Below, piece after piece: positions 55,428 to 63,695 of a stretch of 64,000 nt of DNA. The DNA comes from Streptomyces genisteinicus (lineage in GTDB: Bacteria; Actinomycetota; Actinomycetes; Streptomycetales; Streptomycetaceae). The notes beneath the pieces were generated by a model. That model was not told the DNA's origin. It did not search any database and was given only the letters and a program-made list of their open reading frames with translations. The position numbers were made by a program, and so were the translations under genes. Numbering within the stretch: the first letter of the stretch is position 1; each line of letters begins with the position of its first letter. Where the stretch lies: NCBI RefSeq assembly GCF_014489615.1, contig NZ_CP060825.1:5218501-5282500 (forward strand). The letters run 5' to 3'.

Positions 55428-56021
55428 ATGGAAGCTTTCACCACCCACACCGGCCGTGCCGTCCCGCTGCGCCGCAGCAACGTGGACACCGACCAGATCA
55501 TCCCGGCCCACTGGCTGAAGAAGGTCACCCGCGACGGTTTCGAGGACGGGCTGTTCGAGGCCTGGCGCAAGGACCCCGAGTTCGTGCTGAACCGCCCCGA
55601 GCGCCAGGGCGCCTCGGTCCTCGTCGCCGGCCCCGACTTCGGCACCGGCTCCTCCCGCGAGCACGCCGTCTGGGCGCTGCAGAACTACGGCTTCAAGACC
55701 GTGCTCTCCGCCCGGTTCGCCGACATCTTCCGCGGCAACTCCCTCAAGAACGGCCTGCTGACCGTCGTCCTGGAGCAGTCGGTCATCGACGCGCTCTGGG
55801 AGCTGACCGAGGCCGACCCGACCGTCGAGATCACCGTCGACCTGCAGACGCGCCAGGTCATCGCCCCCGGAATCACCGCCGACTTCGAGCTCGACGAGAA
55901 CGCCCGCTGGCGCCTGCTGAACGGGCTCGACGACATCAGCCTCACCCTTCAGAACGAAGCGGACATCGCCGCCTACGAAGCGGCCAGGCCCGCCTTCAAA
56001 CCGCGCACCGTGCAGGTCTGA
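55428..56021 (+). CDS. leuD: 3-isopropylmalate dehydratase small subunit
   Basis: A 197-residue swivelling domain partner of LeuC. It shows RRSNVDTDQIIPAHWLK near residue 16, GPDFGTGSSREHAVWAL near residue 68, and ADIFRGNSLKNGLL near residue 99. GAGGAAC spans the leuC stop just before the ATG. A 16-bp hairpin follows. Confidence 0.97.
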   Translation: MEAFTTHTGRAVPLRRSNVDTDQIIPAHWLKKVTRDGFEDGLFEAWRKDPEFVLNRPERQGASVLVAGPDFGTGSSREHAVWALQNYGFKTVLSARFADIFRGNSLKNGLLTVVLEQSVIDALWELTEADPTVEITVDLQTRQVIAPGITADFELDENARWRLLNGLDDISLTLQNEADIAAYEAARPAFKPRTVQV

Positions 56022-56036
56022 TCAGCGCTTTTCCCC

Positions 56037-56072
56037 GACTGCGCCCCCCACCGCCCGGTGGGGGGCGCAGTC
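56037..56072 (+). terminator. leuCD terminator
   Basis: A perfect 16-bp stem (56037-56052 with 56057-56072) with a GCCC loop, 16 bp after leuD. Confidence 0.9.
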
Positions 56073-56113
56073 GTCTGTTGAGACCCCCTGGGGCGACAAC
56101 TAGCCACAGATGG

Positions 56114-56119
56114 CACAAT
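56114..56119 (+). promoter_or_regulatory. -10 element of the gene at 56126 (leaderless)
   Basis: CACAAT ends six bases before the ATG and there is no Shine-Dalgarno sequence. Confidence 0.4.
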
Positions 56120-56125
56120 CGGTGC

Positions 56126-56353
56126 ATGGAACGTGACAGCCAACTCGAGCTCTACGAGGCGGTCGCGGCCCGATTGAAGGAAGCGCACTCACGAGTGCGC
56201 GCACTGCAAGTCCCGGAGGGCGTAAGGATGGCGCTGTCCCGGAAGCTGCTCGTCGTCACGGCGGCGGCAAAGCACGATCTCCCGGACGCGGCAAGGCGTC
56301 TGGATCTGTTGATGAAGGACCTCGACGAGGGCCGATTCCCTCGAGGTGACTGA
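56126..56353 (+). CDS. Small helical hypothetical protein (75 aa)
   Basis: Begins MERDSQLELYEAVAARLKEA and continues VRALQVPEGVRMALSRKLLV, then a C-terminal helix DAARRLDLLMKDLDEG. It is mixed-charge and all-helical, with no export signal. No family is recognised with confidence. It lies between leuD and hupS and is probably made from a leaderless transcript. Codon use fits the organism, which supports coding. Confidence 0.75.
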   Translation: MERDSQLELYEAVAARLKEAHSRVRALQVPEGVRMALSRKLLVVTAAAKHDLPDAARRLDLLMKDLDEGRFPRGD

Positions 56354-56407
56354 CCGCAGAGAACTCCGCCACGGTCGACTTCGTTGCGGCACTAGGGTGA
56401 TTAGCCC

Positions 56408-56430
56408 GTTTCGTGTTTGATTTGCGGTAT
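56408..56430 (+). promoter_or_regulatory. Candidate SigB-type promoter of hupS
   Basis: GTTT (56408-56411), fourteen bases, then GGTAT (56426-56430) approximates the GNNT-N14-16-GGGTAY pattern of stress sigma factors, in an AT-rich segment 69 bp before hupS. The -10 lacks the first G. Confidence 0.35.
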
Positions 56431-56498
56431 ATATCTGCCTAACGTGCGAAAACGCCTGGACGCAATCGTTCCGGCCATATGTCTCCGAAGGGGAAGAC

Positions 56499-57161
56499 GT
56501 GAACAAGGCGCAGCTCGTAGAAGCGATTGCCGACAAGCTCGGCGGCCGTCAGCAGGCCGCGGACGCTGTCGACGCGGTGCTCGACGCGATCGTCCGGGCG
56601 GTTGTCGGCGGTGACCGGGTCTCGGTCACCGGCTTCGGCTCGTTCGAGAAGGTCGACCGCCCCGCCCGCTACGCCCGCAACCCCCAGACGGGCGAGCGTG
56701 TCCGGGTCAAGAAGACCTCTGTTCCGCGATTCCGCGCAGGTCAGGGCTTCAAGGACCTGGTCAGCGGTTCGAAGAAGCTCCCCAAGGGCGGCGAGGTGTC
56801 CGTCAAGAAGGCTCCCAAGGGCAGCCTTTCCGGAGGCTCCTCCACCCGGACGACGGCCAAGGCCGCCGCCAAGAAGGCCACGGCGAAGAAGACCGCCGCC
56901 GCCAAGAAGGCGACGCCCGCGAAGAAGGCCGCCGCCAAGAAGACCACGGCGGCGAAGAAGGCCACCACCGCCGCCGCCAAGAAGACCACGGCCAAGAAGG
57001 CCACCACCGCCAAGAAGGCCACCACGGCGAAGAGCGCGGCCAAGAAGACCACGGCCAAGACCGCTCCCGCGAAGAAGGCCACCGCCAAGAAGGCGCCCGC
57101 CAAGAAGACGACGGCGCGCAAGACCACCGCGAAGAAGGCCACCACCGCTCGCAAGAAGTAA
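56499..57161 (+). CDS. hupS: Nucleoid-associated HU protein with Lys-rich tail, HupS type
   Basis: A 220-residue DNA-binding protein. Residues 1-92 are a normal HU domain (MNKAQLVEAIADKLGG, SVTGFGSFEKVDRPARYARN, VPRFRAGQGFKDLV). Residues about 105-220 form a histone H1-like tail of repeated AAKKTTAKK and AKKAP units. HupS compacts the nucleoid during sporulation in Streptomyces. The GTG start is preceded by GAAGGGG. A terminator hairpin lies at 57193-57223. Confidence 0.95.
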   Translation: MNKAQLVEAIADKLGGRQQAADAVDAVLDAIVRAVVGGDRVSVTGFGSFEKVDRPARYARNPQTGERVRVKKTSVPRFRAGQGFKDLVSGSKKLPKGGEVSVKKAPKGSLSGGSSTRTTAKAAAKKATAKKTAAAKKATPAKKAAAKKTTAAKKATTAAAKKTTAKKATTAKKATTAKSAAKKTTAKTAPAKKATAKKAPAKKTTARKTTAKKATTARKK

Positions 57162-57192
57162 GCGGTACGCACCAGCAGGGCCACTCACGCGC

Positions 57193-57223
57193 CGGGCCGG
57201 TCTCCCTCGGGGAGACCGGCCCG
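57193..57223 (+). terminator. hupS terminator
   Basis: A perfect 14-bp stem (57193-57206 with 57210-57223) with a three-base loop. Confidence 0.85.
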
Positions 57224-57239
57224 CGCCGTGTGTCCGCCA

Positions 57240-57302
57240 CGGCCCACGGGCCGGTCGCGCGGTCCGCGGCCCACGGGCCGTTCGGGCCGGTCGCGCGGTC
57301 CG
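57240..57302. repeat. Short direct repeats after hupS
   Basis: CGGCCCACGGGCCG occurs at 57240 and 57267, and GCCGGTCGCGCGGTCCG at 57250 and 57285. They are non-coding. Confidence 0.6.
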
Positions 57303-57347
57303 CCGGGGCCGTGCGTCAGTGGGCCGGTGGTGCAGGGGGACTGCGGG

Positions 57348-57551
57348 TCAGAAGGTCTGCAGCGTCACCAGCGTGATGCGGCGGGCCTCGCCCTCGCCCT
57401 CGGTCTCGATCCGCACCCGCTGCCCGGGGCGGAGCAGCAGCAGCCCGCCCGCGTCGAACGCCGCGGCGTCGAACGGGACAGGCGTCCCGTCGTCGAGCAG
57501 CACGCTGCCGCTGCGGGTCCCGGCGTCGTAGGTGTACGAGGTGGCCTGCAT
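57348..57551 (-). CDS. Small beta-rich hypothetical protein (67 aa)
   Basis: Reads MQATSYTYDAGTRSGSVLLD, then a central FDAAAFDAGGLLLLRPGQRV and a terminal beta strand pair. The size and pattern resemble a cold-shock or OB-fold-like domain, but the RNP motifs are absent. It lies between hupS and cofC, on the cofC strand. The function is unknown. Confidence 0.7.
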   Translation of the reverse strand: MQATSYTYDAGTRSGSVLLDDGTPVPFDAAAFDAGGLLLLRPGQRVRIETEGEGEARRITLVTLQTF

Positions 57552-57793
57552 GGCCCCAGCTTAAGGGCTGTCCCGCGGTCCCCGGCGGGTGATCCGGCGA
57601 CCGCCGCGGCACCTCGCCGCGTCGTCGGACCGCCCGAACGCGCCCGGTACGAGGGGGCCCTCCGCCGTGCGGTGCGTCCTCTCTGCATGCGGGCCCGGGG
57701 AGGCCCCGTGCGACCGGCGCCGCCGACTGATCCGCCGGGCAGGGGGGCCCTCAGGGCCTGCCGCCCGGGCGCCGCTCCCCGCCGGCACCGCCG

Positions 57794-58510
57794 TCACGCC
57801 GTGGCCGGCGGCGCCTCGGCGGCCTGCGCGGTGCGCGCCCAGGCGGTGCGGCCGGCCGTCACCTCCGCCGTGCGCGGGCCGACGCCCAGACCGAGGGCGG
57901 CCGCCAGATCTGCGCCCGTGTCCACGTCCCGGCGCACCGAATCCAGGCCCGGGGAGAGGATTTCCGCCGCGCCCGACGCCGAATGGCGGCGGCGCGAGGG
58001 CCCGCCGAATGCGGGACGCAATTCCGCCCCCGGCAGTGCGCACAGCAATGTCGTGCCGATTCCCGCGGCATCAGTCAGAAATGCCCGGGAAAATGCCGAG
58101 GCGGCCGCGAGGGCCCGCGCCAATTCACGGGGCCGCAATGCCGGGAGGTCCGCGTTCAGCGCCGCCACCGCCGCGCGCGGGCGACGGGCCCGCACCGCGC
58201 GCGCGCCGTGCTCCAGCGCCGCGTTCAGCCCCGCGCCCGGAGCGTCCGGGACGATCCGGGCGCCGAGCGCGGCGAGCGCGGCGCCTGCCACCGGGTCGTC
58301 CGTGACGACGGCCACATCCCCGACCGCCGCGCAGGCCAGCGCCGCCGCCACCGTGTCCTCGGCGAACGCCAGGGCGAGCCGGGGGCGCAGCGAGTCCCCG
58401 ACGGCCCCCGCGAGCCTGCTCTTGGCGAGGGCCAGCGGCTTCAGGGGAACGACGAGGGACCAGCCGGCGACCGGGGCCGGGTCCGGGGCGAGATCTCCGT
58501 CGGTGCGCAT
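57794..58510 (-). CDS. cofC: 2-phospho-L-lactate guanylyltransferase
   Basis: A 238-residue nucleotidyltransferase of coenzyme F420 synthesis; it joins GTP to 2-phospholactate or phosphoenolpyruvate. It shows WSLVVPLKPLALAKSRLAG near residue 18, VTDDPVAGAALAALGARIV near residue 68, ALNADLPALRPREL near residue 112, and GIGTTLLCALPGAELRPAFG near 150. The ATG at 58510 gives a normal N-terminus. It is divergent from plsC. The 242 bp before the gene at 57551 hold no clear gene. Confidence 0.92.
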   Translation of the reverse strand: MRTDGDLAPDPAPVAGWSLVVPLKPLALAKSRLAGAVGDSLRPRLALAFAEDTVAAALACAAVGDVAVVTDDPVAGAALAALGARIVPDAPGAGLNAALEHGARAVRARRPRAAVAALNADLPALRPRELARALAAASAFSRAFLTDAAGIGTTLLCALPGAELRPAFGGPSRRRHSASGAAEILSPGLDSVRRDVDTGADLAAALGLGVGPRTAEVTAGRTAWARTAQAAEAPPATA

Positions 58511-58657
58511 CGGGGCCCATTGTGTCCTCCGGCGCGAACGGGCCAGCGGTCCGGGGGGCGGCGGTGAGGCGTACGGTGTCCTCGACAGACCGGGGGCCTG
58601 GGGCGACACTTGACCCCCAGCGGACGGGCATGGCCCGTCATAGAGGAAGGTGTCCGA

Positions 58658-59410
58658 GTGTCCCGCCGTAGAATCGGCTTCTGGTACCGCCTGGCGGCGG
58701 TCATCGCCAAGCCGCCGCTGTTGCTTCTGTTCAAGCGGGACTGGCGGGGAATGGAACACATTCCGGCCGACGGCGGATTCATCACCGCCATCAATCACAA
58801 CTCGTACCTCGACATGTTCTCCTACGGGCACTTCCAGTACAACACCGGCCGGGTGCCCCGGTTCCTGGCCAAGGCCGCCCTCTTCAAGGCGCCCGGCGTC
58901 GGACTCATGCTGCGCGGCACGGGCCAGATCCCCGTCTACCGCGAGTCGTCCAACGCGGTGGGCGCCTTCCGCGCGGCCGTGGCGGCCGTCGAACGCGGGG
59001 AGTGCGTCGCCTTCTACCCGGAGGGCACCCTCACCCGCGACCCCGGCACCTGGCCGATGACCGGCAAGACCGGCGTCGCCCGCGCCGCGCTCCAGACCCG
59101 TGCCCCCGTCATCCCGGTCGCCCAGTGGGGCGCCAACCTGGCGATGCCGCCGTACGCCAAGGAGCACAGGTTCAGCTTCTTCCCCCGCAAGACCCTCCAG
59201 GTGCAGGCCGGTCCACCGGTGGACCTCGACCGCTTCTACGGCAAGGAGCCGACGCCCGAGGTGCTCAGGGAGGCGACCGAGGAGATCATGGCCGCGATCA
59301 CCGTCCTGCTGGAGGAGATCCGCGGGGAGTCCGCGCCCGCCAAGCCGTACGATCTGCGCGAGGCGCGCGCCGAGCAGCGCCGCAAGGCCGCCGGAGAGGG
59401 AGCGAAGTGA
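58658..59410 (+). CDS. plsC: 1-acyl-sn-glycerol-3-phosphate acyltransferase
   Basis: A 250-residue membrane-associated acyltransferase that adds the second acyl chain to make phosphatidic acid. Block I is NHNSYLDMFSYG with the HX4D catalytic pair, block III is FYPEGTLTRD, and block IV is VIPVAQWG. GTG 58658 follows AGGAAGG by seven bases. Its stop overlaps the gpsA start (GTGA), so both steps of glycerolipid entry are coupled. Confidence 0.93.
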   Translation: MSRRRIGFWYRLAAVIAKPPLLLLFKRDWRGMEHIPADGGFITAINHNSYLDMFSYGHFQYNTGRVPRFLAKAALFKAPGVGLMLRGTGQIPVYRESSNAVGAFRAAVAAVERGECVAFYPEGTLTRDPGTWPMTGKTGVARAALQTRAPVIPVAQWGANLAMPPYAKEHRFSFFPRKTLQVQAGPPVDLDRFYGKEPTPEVLREATEEIMAAITVLLEEIRGESAPAKPYDLREARAEQRRKAAGEGAK

Positions 59411-60417
59411 CCACGCCCGTCAAGGCCGCCGTCCTCGGCACCGGCTCATGGGGAACCGCGTTCGCCATGGTCCTCGCCGACGCCGGCTGCGAGGTCGCCC
59501 TGTGGGGCCGCCGCCCCGAGCTCGCCGAGGCCGTCAACACCACCCGCACCAATCCCGACTACCTCCCCGGCATCGAGCTCCCCGCCGGGCTGCGGGCCAC
59601 CACCGACGCGGCCGAGGCCCTGGCCGGCGCCGACTTCACCGTCCTCGCCGTCCCCTCGCAGACCCTGCGCGCCAACCTCGCGGCCTGGACCCCGGAGCTC
59701 GCCGGCGACACCGTGCTGGTCTCCCTGATGAAGGGGGTCGAGCTCGGCACCGCGAAGCGGATGAGCGAGGTCGTCGAAGAGGTCGCCAAGGTCCCCTCCG
59801 AACGCGTCGCCGTCGTCACCGGGCCCAACCTGGCCAAGGAGATCGCGTCCCGGATGCCCGCCGCGGCCGTCGTCGCCTCGACCGACGAGAGCGTCGCCCG
59901 GCGGCTCCAGTCCGCCTGCCACACGCCCTACTTCCGCCCGTACACCAACACCGACGTCGTCGGCTGCGAACTGGGCGGCGCCGTGAAGAACGTGATCGGT
60001 CTCGCCGTCGGCATCGCCGACGGCATGGGCCTCGGCGACAACGCCAAGGGCTCGCTGATCACCCGGGGCCTCGCCGAGACCACCCGCCTCGGGCTCGCCA
60101 TGGGAGCCGACCCGCTCACCTTCTCCGGACTCGCCGGCCTCGGGGACCTGGTGGCGACCTGCTCCTCGCCGCTCTCCCGCAACCACACCTTCGGCACCAA
60201 CCTCGGCCGCGGGATGACGCTCCAGGAGACCATCGCCGTCACCCGGCAGACCGCGGAGGGCGTCAAGTCCTGCGAGTCGGTGCTCGACCTCGCGCGGCGG
60301 CACGGCGTCGACATGCCCATCACCGAAACCGTCGTCGGCATCGTCCACGAGGGGAAGCCGCCGGTCGTCGCCCTCAAGGAGCTGATGTCCCGCGCCGCCA
60401 AGCCCGAGCGGCGCTGA
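59407..60417 (+). CDS. gpsA: Glycerol-3-phosphate dehydrogenase [NAD(P)+]
   Basis: A 336-residue cytosolic enzyme reducing dihydroxyacetone phosphate to sn-glycerol-3-phosphate for phospholipids. The nucleotide fold shows VLGTGSWGTAFAMVLA near residue 9. The catalytic Lys lies in ELGGAVKNVIGLAVG near residue 196, and GLAGLGDLVATCSSPLSRN near residue 240 is the substrate segment. The start overlaps the plsC end. ddlA follows after 34 bp. Confidence 0.97.
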   Translation: MTTPVKAAVLGTGSWGTAFAMVLADAGCEVALWGRRPELAEAVNTTRTNPDYLPGIELPAGLRATTDAAEALAGADFTVLAVPSQTLRANLAAWTPELAGDTVLVSLMKGVELGTAKRMSEVVEEVAKVPSERVAVVTGPNLAKEIASRMPAAAVVASTDESVARRLQSACHTPYFRPYTNTDVVGCELGGAVKNVIGLAVGIADGMGLGDNAKGSLITRGLAETTRLGLAMGADPLTFSGLAGLGDLVATCSSPLSRNHTFGTNLGRGMTLQETIAVTRQTAEGVKSCESVLDLARRHGVDMPITETVVGIVHEGKPPVVALKELMSRAAKPERR

Positions 60418-60451
60418 CTCCGTTCGAACCAGCGGGTAGTCTCATCGCGAT

Positions 60452-61609
60452 ATGAGCACCGAGAACCTCCCCCAGAGCCCCGCAGAGCAGCTCCGCAAGC
60501 CGCGCGTCGCCGTCGTCTTCGGCGGCCGCAGCTCCGAGCACGGGATCTCCGTGGTCACGGCCGGCGCAGTGCTGCGCGCCATCGACCGCACCAAGTACGA
60601 CGTGCTGCCGATCGGCATCACCGGGGACGGCCGGTGGGCGCTGACCGCCGACGAGCCCGAGCGGATGGCCATCACCGACCGCCGCACCCCCAGCGTCGAC
60701 GAACTGGCCGAGTCCGACGAGGGCGGCGTGGTGCTCTCCGTCGACCCCGGCAGCCGCGAGGTCGTCTACAGCGAGCCCGGCGCGGTGCCGAAGGCGCTGG
60801 GCGAGGTCGACGTGGTCTTCCCGATGCTGCACGGGCCCTACGGCGAGGACGGCACGCTCCAGGGGCTCCTGGAGCTCTCCGGCATCCCCTACGTCGGCTC
60901 CGGCGTGCTCGCCTCGGCCGTCGGCCAGGACAAGGAGTACATGAAGCGCGTCTTCCTCTCCTTCGGCCTGCCCGTCGGCCCCTACGAGGTCGTCCGCCCC
61001 CGCGAGTGGGAGCTGGACCCGGCCGCCGCGCGCAGGAAGATCGTGGACTTCGCGGGCGAGCACGGCTGGCCGCTCTTCGTGAAGCCCGCCCGCGGCGGAT
61101 CGTCCATGGGCATCACCAAGGTCGACTCGCCCGCCGGCCTGGACGACGCGATCGCCGAGGCCCGCCGCCACGACCCCAAGATCCTCGTCGAGTCGCTGCT
61201 GCGCGGCCGCGAGATCGAGTGCGGCGTGCTGGAGTTCGAGGACGGCCCGCGGGCCAGCGTCCCGGCGGAGATCCCGCCCGTGACGTCCCACGACTTCTAC
61301 GACTTCGAGGCCAAGTACATCGACTCGGCCACCGGTCTGGTGCCGGCCCCGCTGACCGGGGAGCAGACCGAGGAGGTGCAGCGCCTCGCCGTCGCGGCGT
61401 TCGACGCGGCCTCCTGCGAGGGGCTGGTGCGGGCGGACTTCTTCCTCACCGAGGACGGCACGTTCGTCATCAACGAGATCAACACCATGCCCGGCTTCAC
61501 ACCGATCTCCATGTACCCGCGCATGTGGCAGGAGAGCGGAGTCGAGTACACGGAGCTGGTCGACCGGCTGATCCAGGCCGCCCTGCGGCGGCCGACCGGT
61601 CTGCGCTGA
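60452..61609 (+). CDS. ddlA: D-alanine--D-alanine ligase
   Basis: A 385-residue ATP-grasp ligase making the peptidoglycan precursor D-Ala-D-Ala. It shows VVFGGRSSEHGISVVT near residue 20, VFPMLHGPYGEDGTLQG near residue 125, FVKPARGGSSMGITKV near residue 210, and the Mg-binding FVINEINTMPGFTPIS near 340. It has the sensitive-type YxGS..A segment (YVGSGVLAS), with no sign of the D-lactate or D-serine variants. A TAGTCT sequence nine bases before the ATG suggests its own promoter. Confidence 0.96.
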   Translation: MSTENLPQSPAEQLRKPRVAVVFGGRSSEHGISVVTAGAVLRAIDRTKYDVLPIGITGDGRWALTADEPERMAITDRRTPSVDELAESDEGGVVLSVDPGSREVVYSEPGAVPKALGEVDVVFPMLHGPYGEDGTLQGLLELSGIPYVGSGVLASAVGQDKEYMKRVFLSFGLPVGPYEVVRPREWELDPAAARRKIVDFAGEHGWPLFVKPARGGSSMGITKVDSPAGLDDAIAEARRHDPKILVESLLRGREIECGVLEFEDGPRASVPAEIPPVTSHDFYDFEAKYIDSATGLVPAPLTGEQTEEVQRLAVAAFDAASCEGLVRADFFLTEDGTFVINEINTMPGFTPISMYPRMWQESGVEYTELVDRLIQAALRRPTGLR

Positions 61610-61699
61610 CCCCCCGCCGGGGCGACCGTGCCGCGCACCCGGGTCGCCGTCCGCCCCGGGGCCGGGCGGCACCTCCCGGCCCGGCCGGGCGCCGGCGCC

Positions 61700-62173
61700 T
61701 CAGAGCGTGGCCGGAACCGTCCGGGCGACGGGACCGGCCAGCTCGGTGAGCGGGCTCGCGTCGTGCAGGAAGTCCTCGCCGAGGGTCACCTCGACATAGG
61801 TCTCGCGGTACGTGGTGGTGAACCGGGGCCCGCTGTCGCGTTCCTCCAGCATCCAGCCCACTCCGTCCACCTCGATGCCCTGCGCCTGGGGATCGCTCAT
61901 CCGGTCGGGCCGGGGCACACCGCAGCGCAGTACGATCGCGGCATCGCCCCAGCCGGCGGTCAGTTCGGACGAGGGTTCGGGGTCCTGGCGCCCGTGCCCC
62001 GCGACCGAGTCCGGAAGGGCGTCGTGCAGGGCACCGCAGAGCGCGGCCTCCTGGGCCGGGGGACTGGGAACCGGGACCTGCGCGGCCGCGTCGCCCGGGG
62101 AACAGCCCGCGGCTGCGGCCAGGGCGAGCACGGCTGCGGACAGAGCGAGGGACCGGCGGGCGAAGGACGTCAC
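61700..62173 (-). CDS. DUF3515 lipoprotein
   Basis: A 157-residue lipoprotein precursor. The signal ends in the lipobox LAAAAGC (Cys about residue 24). The DUF3515 region includes ALCGALHDALPDSVAG, AAIVLRCGVPRPD, and the closing TTYRETYVEVTLGEDF. It has two further Cys, possibly a disulfide. Members are widespread in actinobacteria next to ddl and thiL; the function is unknown. GTG 62173 gives the complete signal peptide. Confidence 0.9.
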   Translation of the reverse strand: MTSFARRSLALSAAVLALAAAAGCSPGDAAAQVPVPSPPAQEAALCGALHDALPDSVAGHGRQDPEPSSELTAGWGDAAIVLRCGVPRPDRMSDPQAQGIEVDGVGWMLEERDSGPRFTTTYRETYVEVTLGEDFLHDASPLTELAGPVARTVPATL

Positions 62174-62193
62174 CGGCCAAGCGTAGACGGGGG

Positions 62194-62427
62194 CTACAGG
62201 TGGACGACCGGGCAGGTCAGGGTGCGGGTGATGCCGTCCACCTGCTGGACCTTGGCGACCACCATGCGTCCCAGCTCGTCGACCGTGTCGGCCTGCGCGC
62301 GCACGATCACGTCGTACGGTCCGGTCACGTCCTCGGCCTGGATCACACCGGGGAGTTTCCCGATGGTCTCGGCGACGATCGACGCCTTGCCGACTTCGGT
62401 CTGGATGAGGATGTACGCCTGTACCAC
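62194..62427 (-). CDS. Stand-alone Lrp/AsnC ligand-binding (RAM) domain protein
   Basis: A 77-residue protein with only the effector domain of Lrp-type regulators: MVQAYILIQTEVGKASIVAE, VTGPYDVIVRAQADTVDELG, and a final VVHL strand. It has no helix-turn-helix. Such domains bind amino acids and may mix with full-length Lrp proteins. It is 20 bp upstream of the DUF3515 gene on the same strand, so the pair is probably an operon. Confidence 0.93.
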   Translation of the reverse strand: MVQAYILIQTEVGKASIVAETIGKLPGVIQAEDVTGPYDVIVRAQADTVDELGRMVVAKVQQVDGITRTLTCPVVHL

Positions 62428-62684
62428 GGAGCCTCCAGGGCGGCAGCAGGATCACGGCCCCTACCGTCGGTGGGGAGATCCCGGGGAGAAGGGTCGCCAC
62501 GGTATCGCGTCGCCGCGGGCCACGGGGAGACCCTCGCGGCGGACGCCGCCCGCAGCGTGGCGTACGCAGAACAGAAGTTGACGTATCTCTTGACGGTACC
62601 CAGGGCGGTGACGGCCCGCGACCGCAAGCGACGGCTCGCGGCCGCGCCCCTGAGGACCACGGACACACGGAGAGGTGAACCTCG
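62428..62684. other. 257-bp divergent spacer
   Basis: It contains promoters of the RAM-domain gene and of thiL. No TPP riboswitch-like (THI box) sequence was seen here. Confidence 0.5.
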
Positions 62685-63671
62685 GTGAAGGGCACTGTGG
62701 GCGAGTTGGGGGAGTTCGGGCTCATCGAGAAGCTCACCTCCCGGCTCACCTCCACCCCGGCGGTACGGATCGGCCCCGGCGACGACGCCGCGGTCGTCAC
62801 CGCACCCGACCGGCGGGTCGTGGCGAGCACGGACATCCTGCTGGAAGGGCGCCACTTCCGGCGCGACTGGTCGACCGCCTACGACGTCGGCCGCAAGGCC
62901 GCCGCGCAGAACCTGGCCGACATCGCCGCCATGGGAGCCGTGCCCACGGCTCTGCTCCTCGGCCTCGTGGTGCCCGCCGAACTGCCCGTCACCTGGGCCA
63001 CCGAGCTCATGGACGGCATCCGCGACGAGTGCCAGGTCGCCGGCGCGGCCGTGGTCGGCGGCGACGTCGTCCGCGGCGACCTGATCACCGTCGCCATCAC
63101 GGCCCTCGGCGACCTGCGCAACCACGAGCCGGTCACCCGCGGCGGCGCCCGCCCCGGCGACGTCGTCGCCTACACCGGCTGGCTCGGCTGGTCCGCCGCC
63201 GGGTACGCCGTGCTCTCCCGCGGCTTCCGGTCGCCGCGCGCCTTCGTGGAGGCCCACCGCAGGCCCGAACCGCCGTACCACGCGGGCCCGGCGGCCGCCG
63301 GGCTCGGCGCCACCGCCATGTGCGACATCAGCGACGGACTCGTCGCCGACCTCGGCCACATCGCCGAGGCCAGCAAGGTCCGCATCGACCTGCGCTCCGG
63401 ACTCATCGACATCCCCTCGCAGATGAGCGACATCGGCCAGGCCGTCGGCGTCGACCCGCTCCAGTGGGTGCTCACCGGCGGCGAGGACCACGCGATCGTC
63501 GCCACCTTCCCGCCGGACGCCAAACTCCCCGCGCGCTGGAAGGTGATCGGCGAGGTGCTCAACCCGTCGGCGCTGCCGCAGGTGACCGTGGACGGCGCCC
63601 CCTGGACCGCCAAGAGCGGCTGGGACCACTTCGGCGACATCGAGGACGGGAACCGGCCCGCCGGCCGGTGA
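62685..63671 (+). CDS. thiL: Thiamine-monophosphate kinase
   Basis: Phosphorylates thiamine monophosphate to thiamine diphosphate, the last step of cofactor synthesis. The 328-residue product has IGPGDDAAVV near residue 29, STDILLEGRHFRRDW near residue 49, the NLADIAAMGAVPTA turn near residue 76, GGDVVRGD near 125, and CDISDGLVADLGHIAEAS near 208. The GTG at 62685 follows AGAGGTGAACCTC-type sequence. thiD follows after 24 bp and appears to have its own -10 element. Confidence 0.96.
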   Translation: MKGTVGELGEFGLIEKLTSRLTSTPAVRIGPGDDAAVVTAPDRRVVASTDILLEGRHFRRDWSTAYDVGRKAAAQNLADIAAMGAVPTALLLGLVVPAELPVTWATELMDGIRDECQVAGAAVVGGDVVRGDLITVAITALGDLRNHEPVTRGGARPGDVVAYTGWLGWSAAGYAVLSRGFRSPRAFVEAHRRPEPPYHAGPAAAGLGATAMCDISDGLVADLGHIAEASKVRIDLRSGLIDIPSQMSDIGQAVGVDPLQWVLTGGEDHAIVATFPPDAKLPARWKVIGEVLNPSALPQVTVDGAPWTAKSGWDHFGDIEDGNRPAGR

Positions 63672-63682
63672 CGCGCGGGCAG

Positions 63683-63688
63683 TAGATT
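63683..63688 (+). promoter_or_regulatory. -10 element of thiD
   Basis: TAGATT ends seven bases before the thiD ATG; a leaderless transcript is likely. Confidence 0.4.
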
Positions 63689-63695
63689 CGCGGGC

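Noticed and set aside
62428..62684. TPP riboswitch upstream of thiL
   Set aside because: No CTGAGA or ACCTGA-like THI-box elements were found in the spacer.
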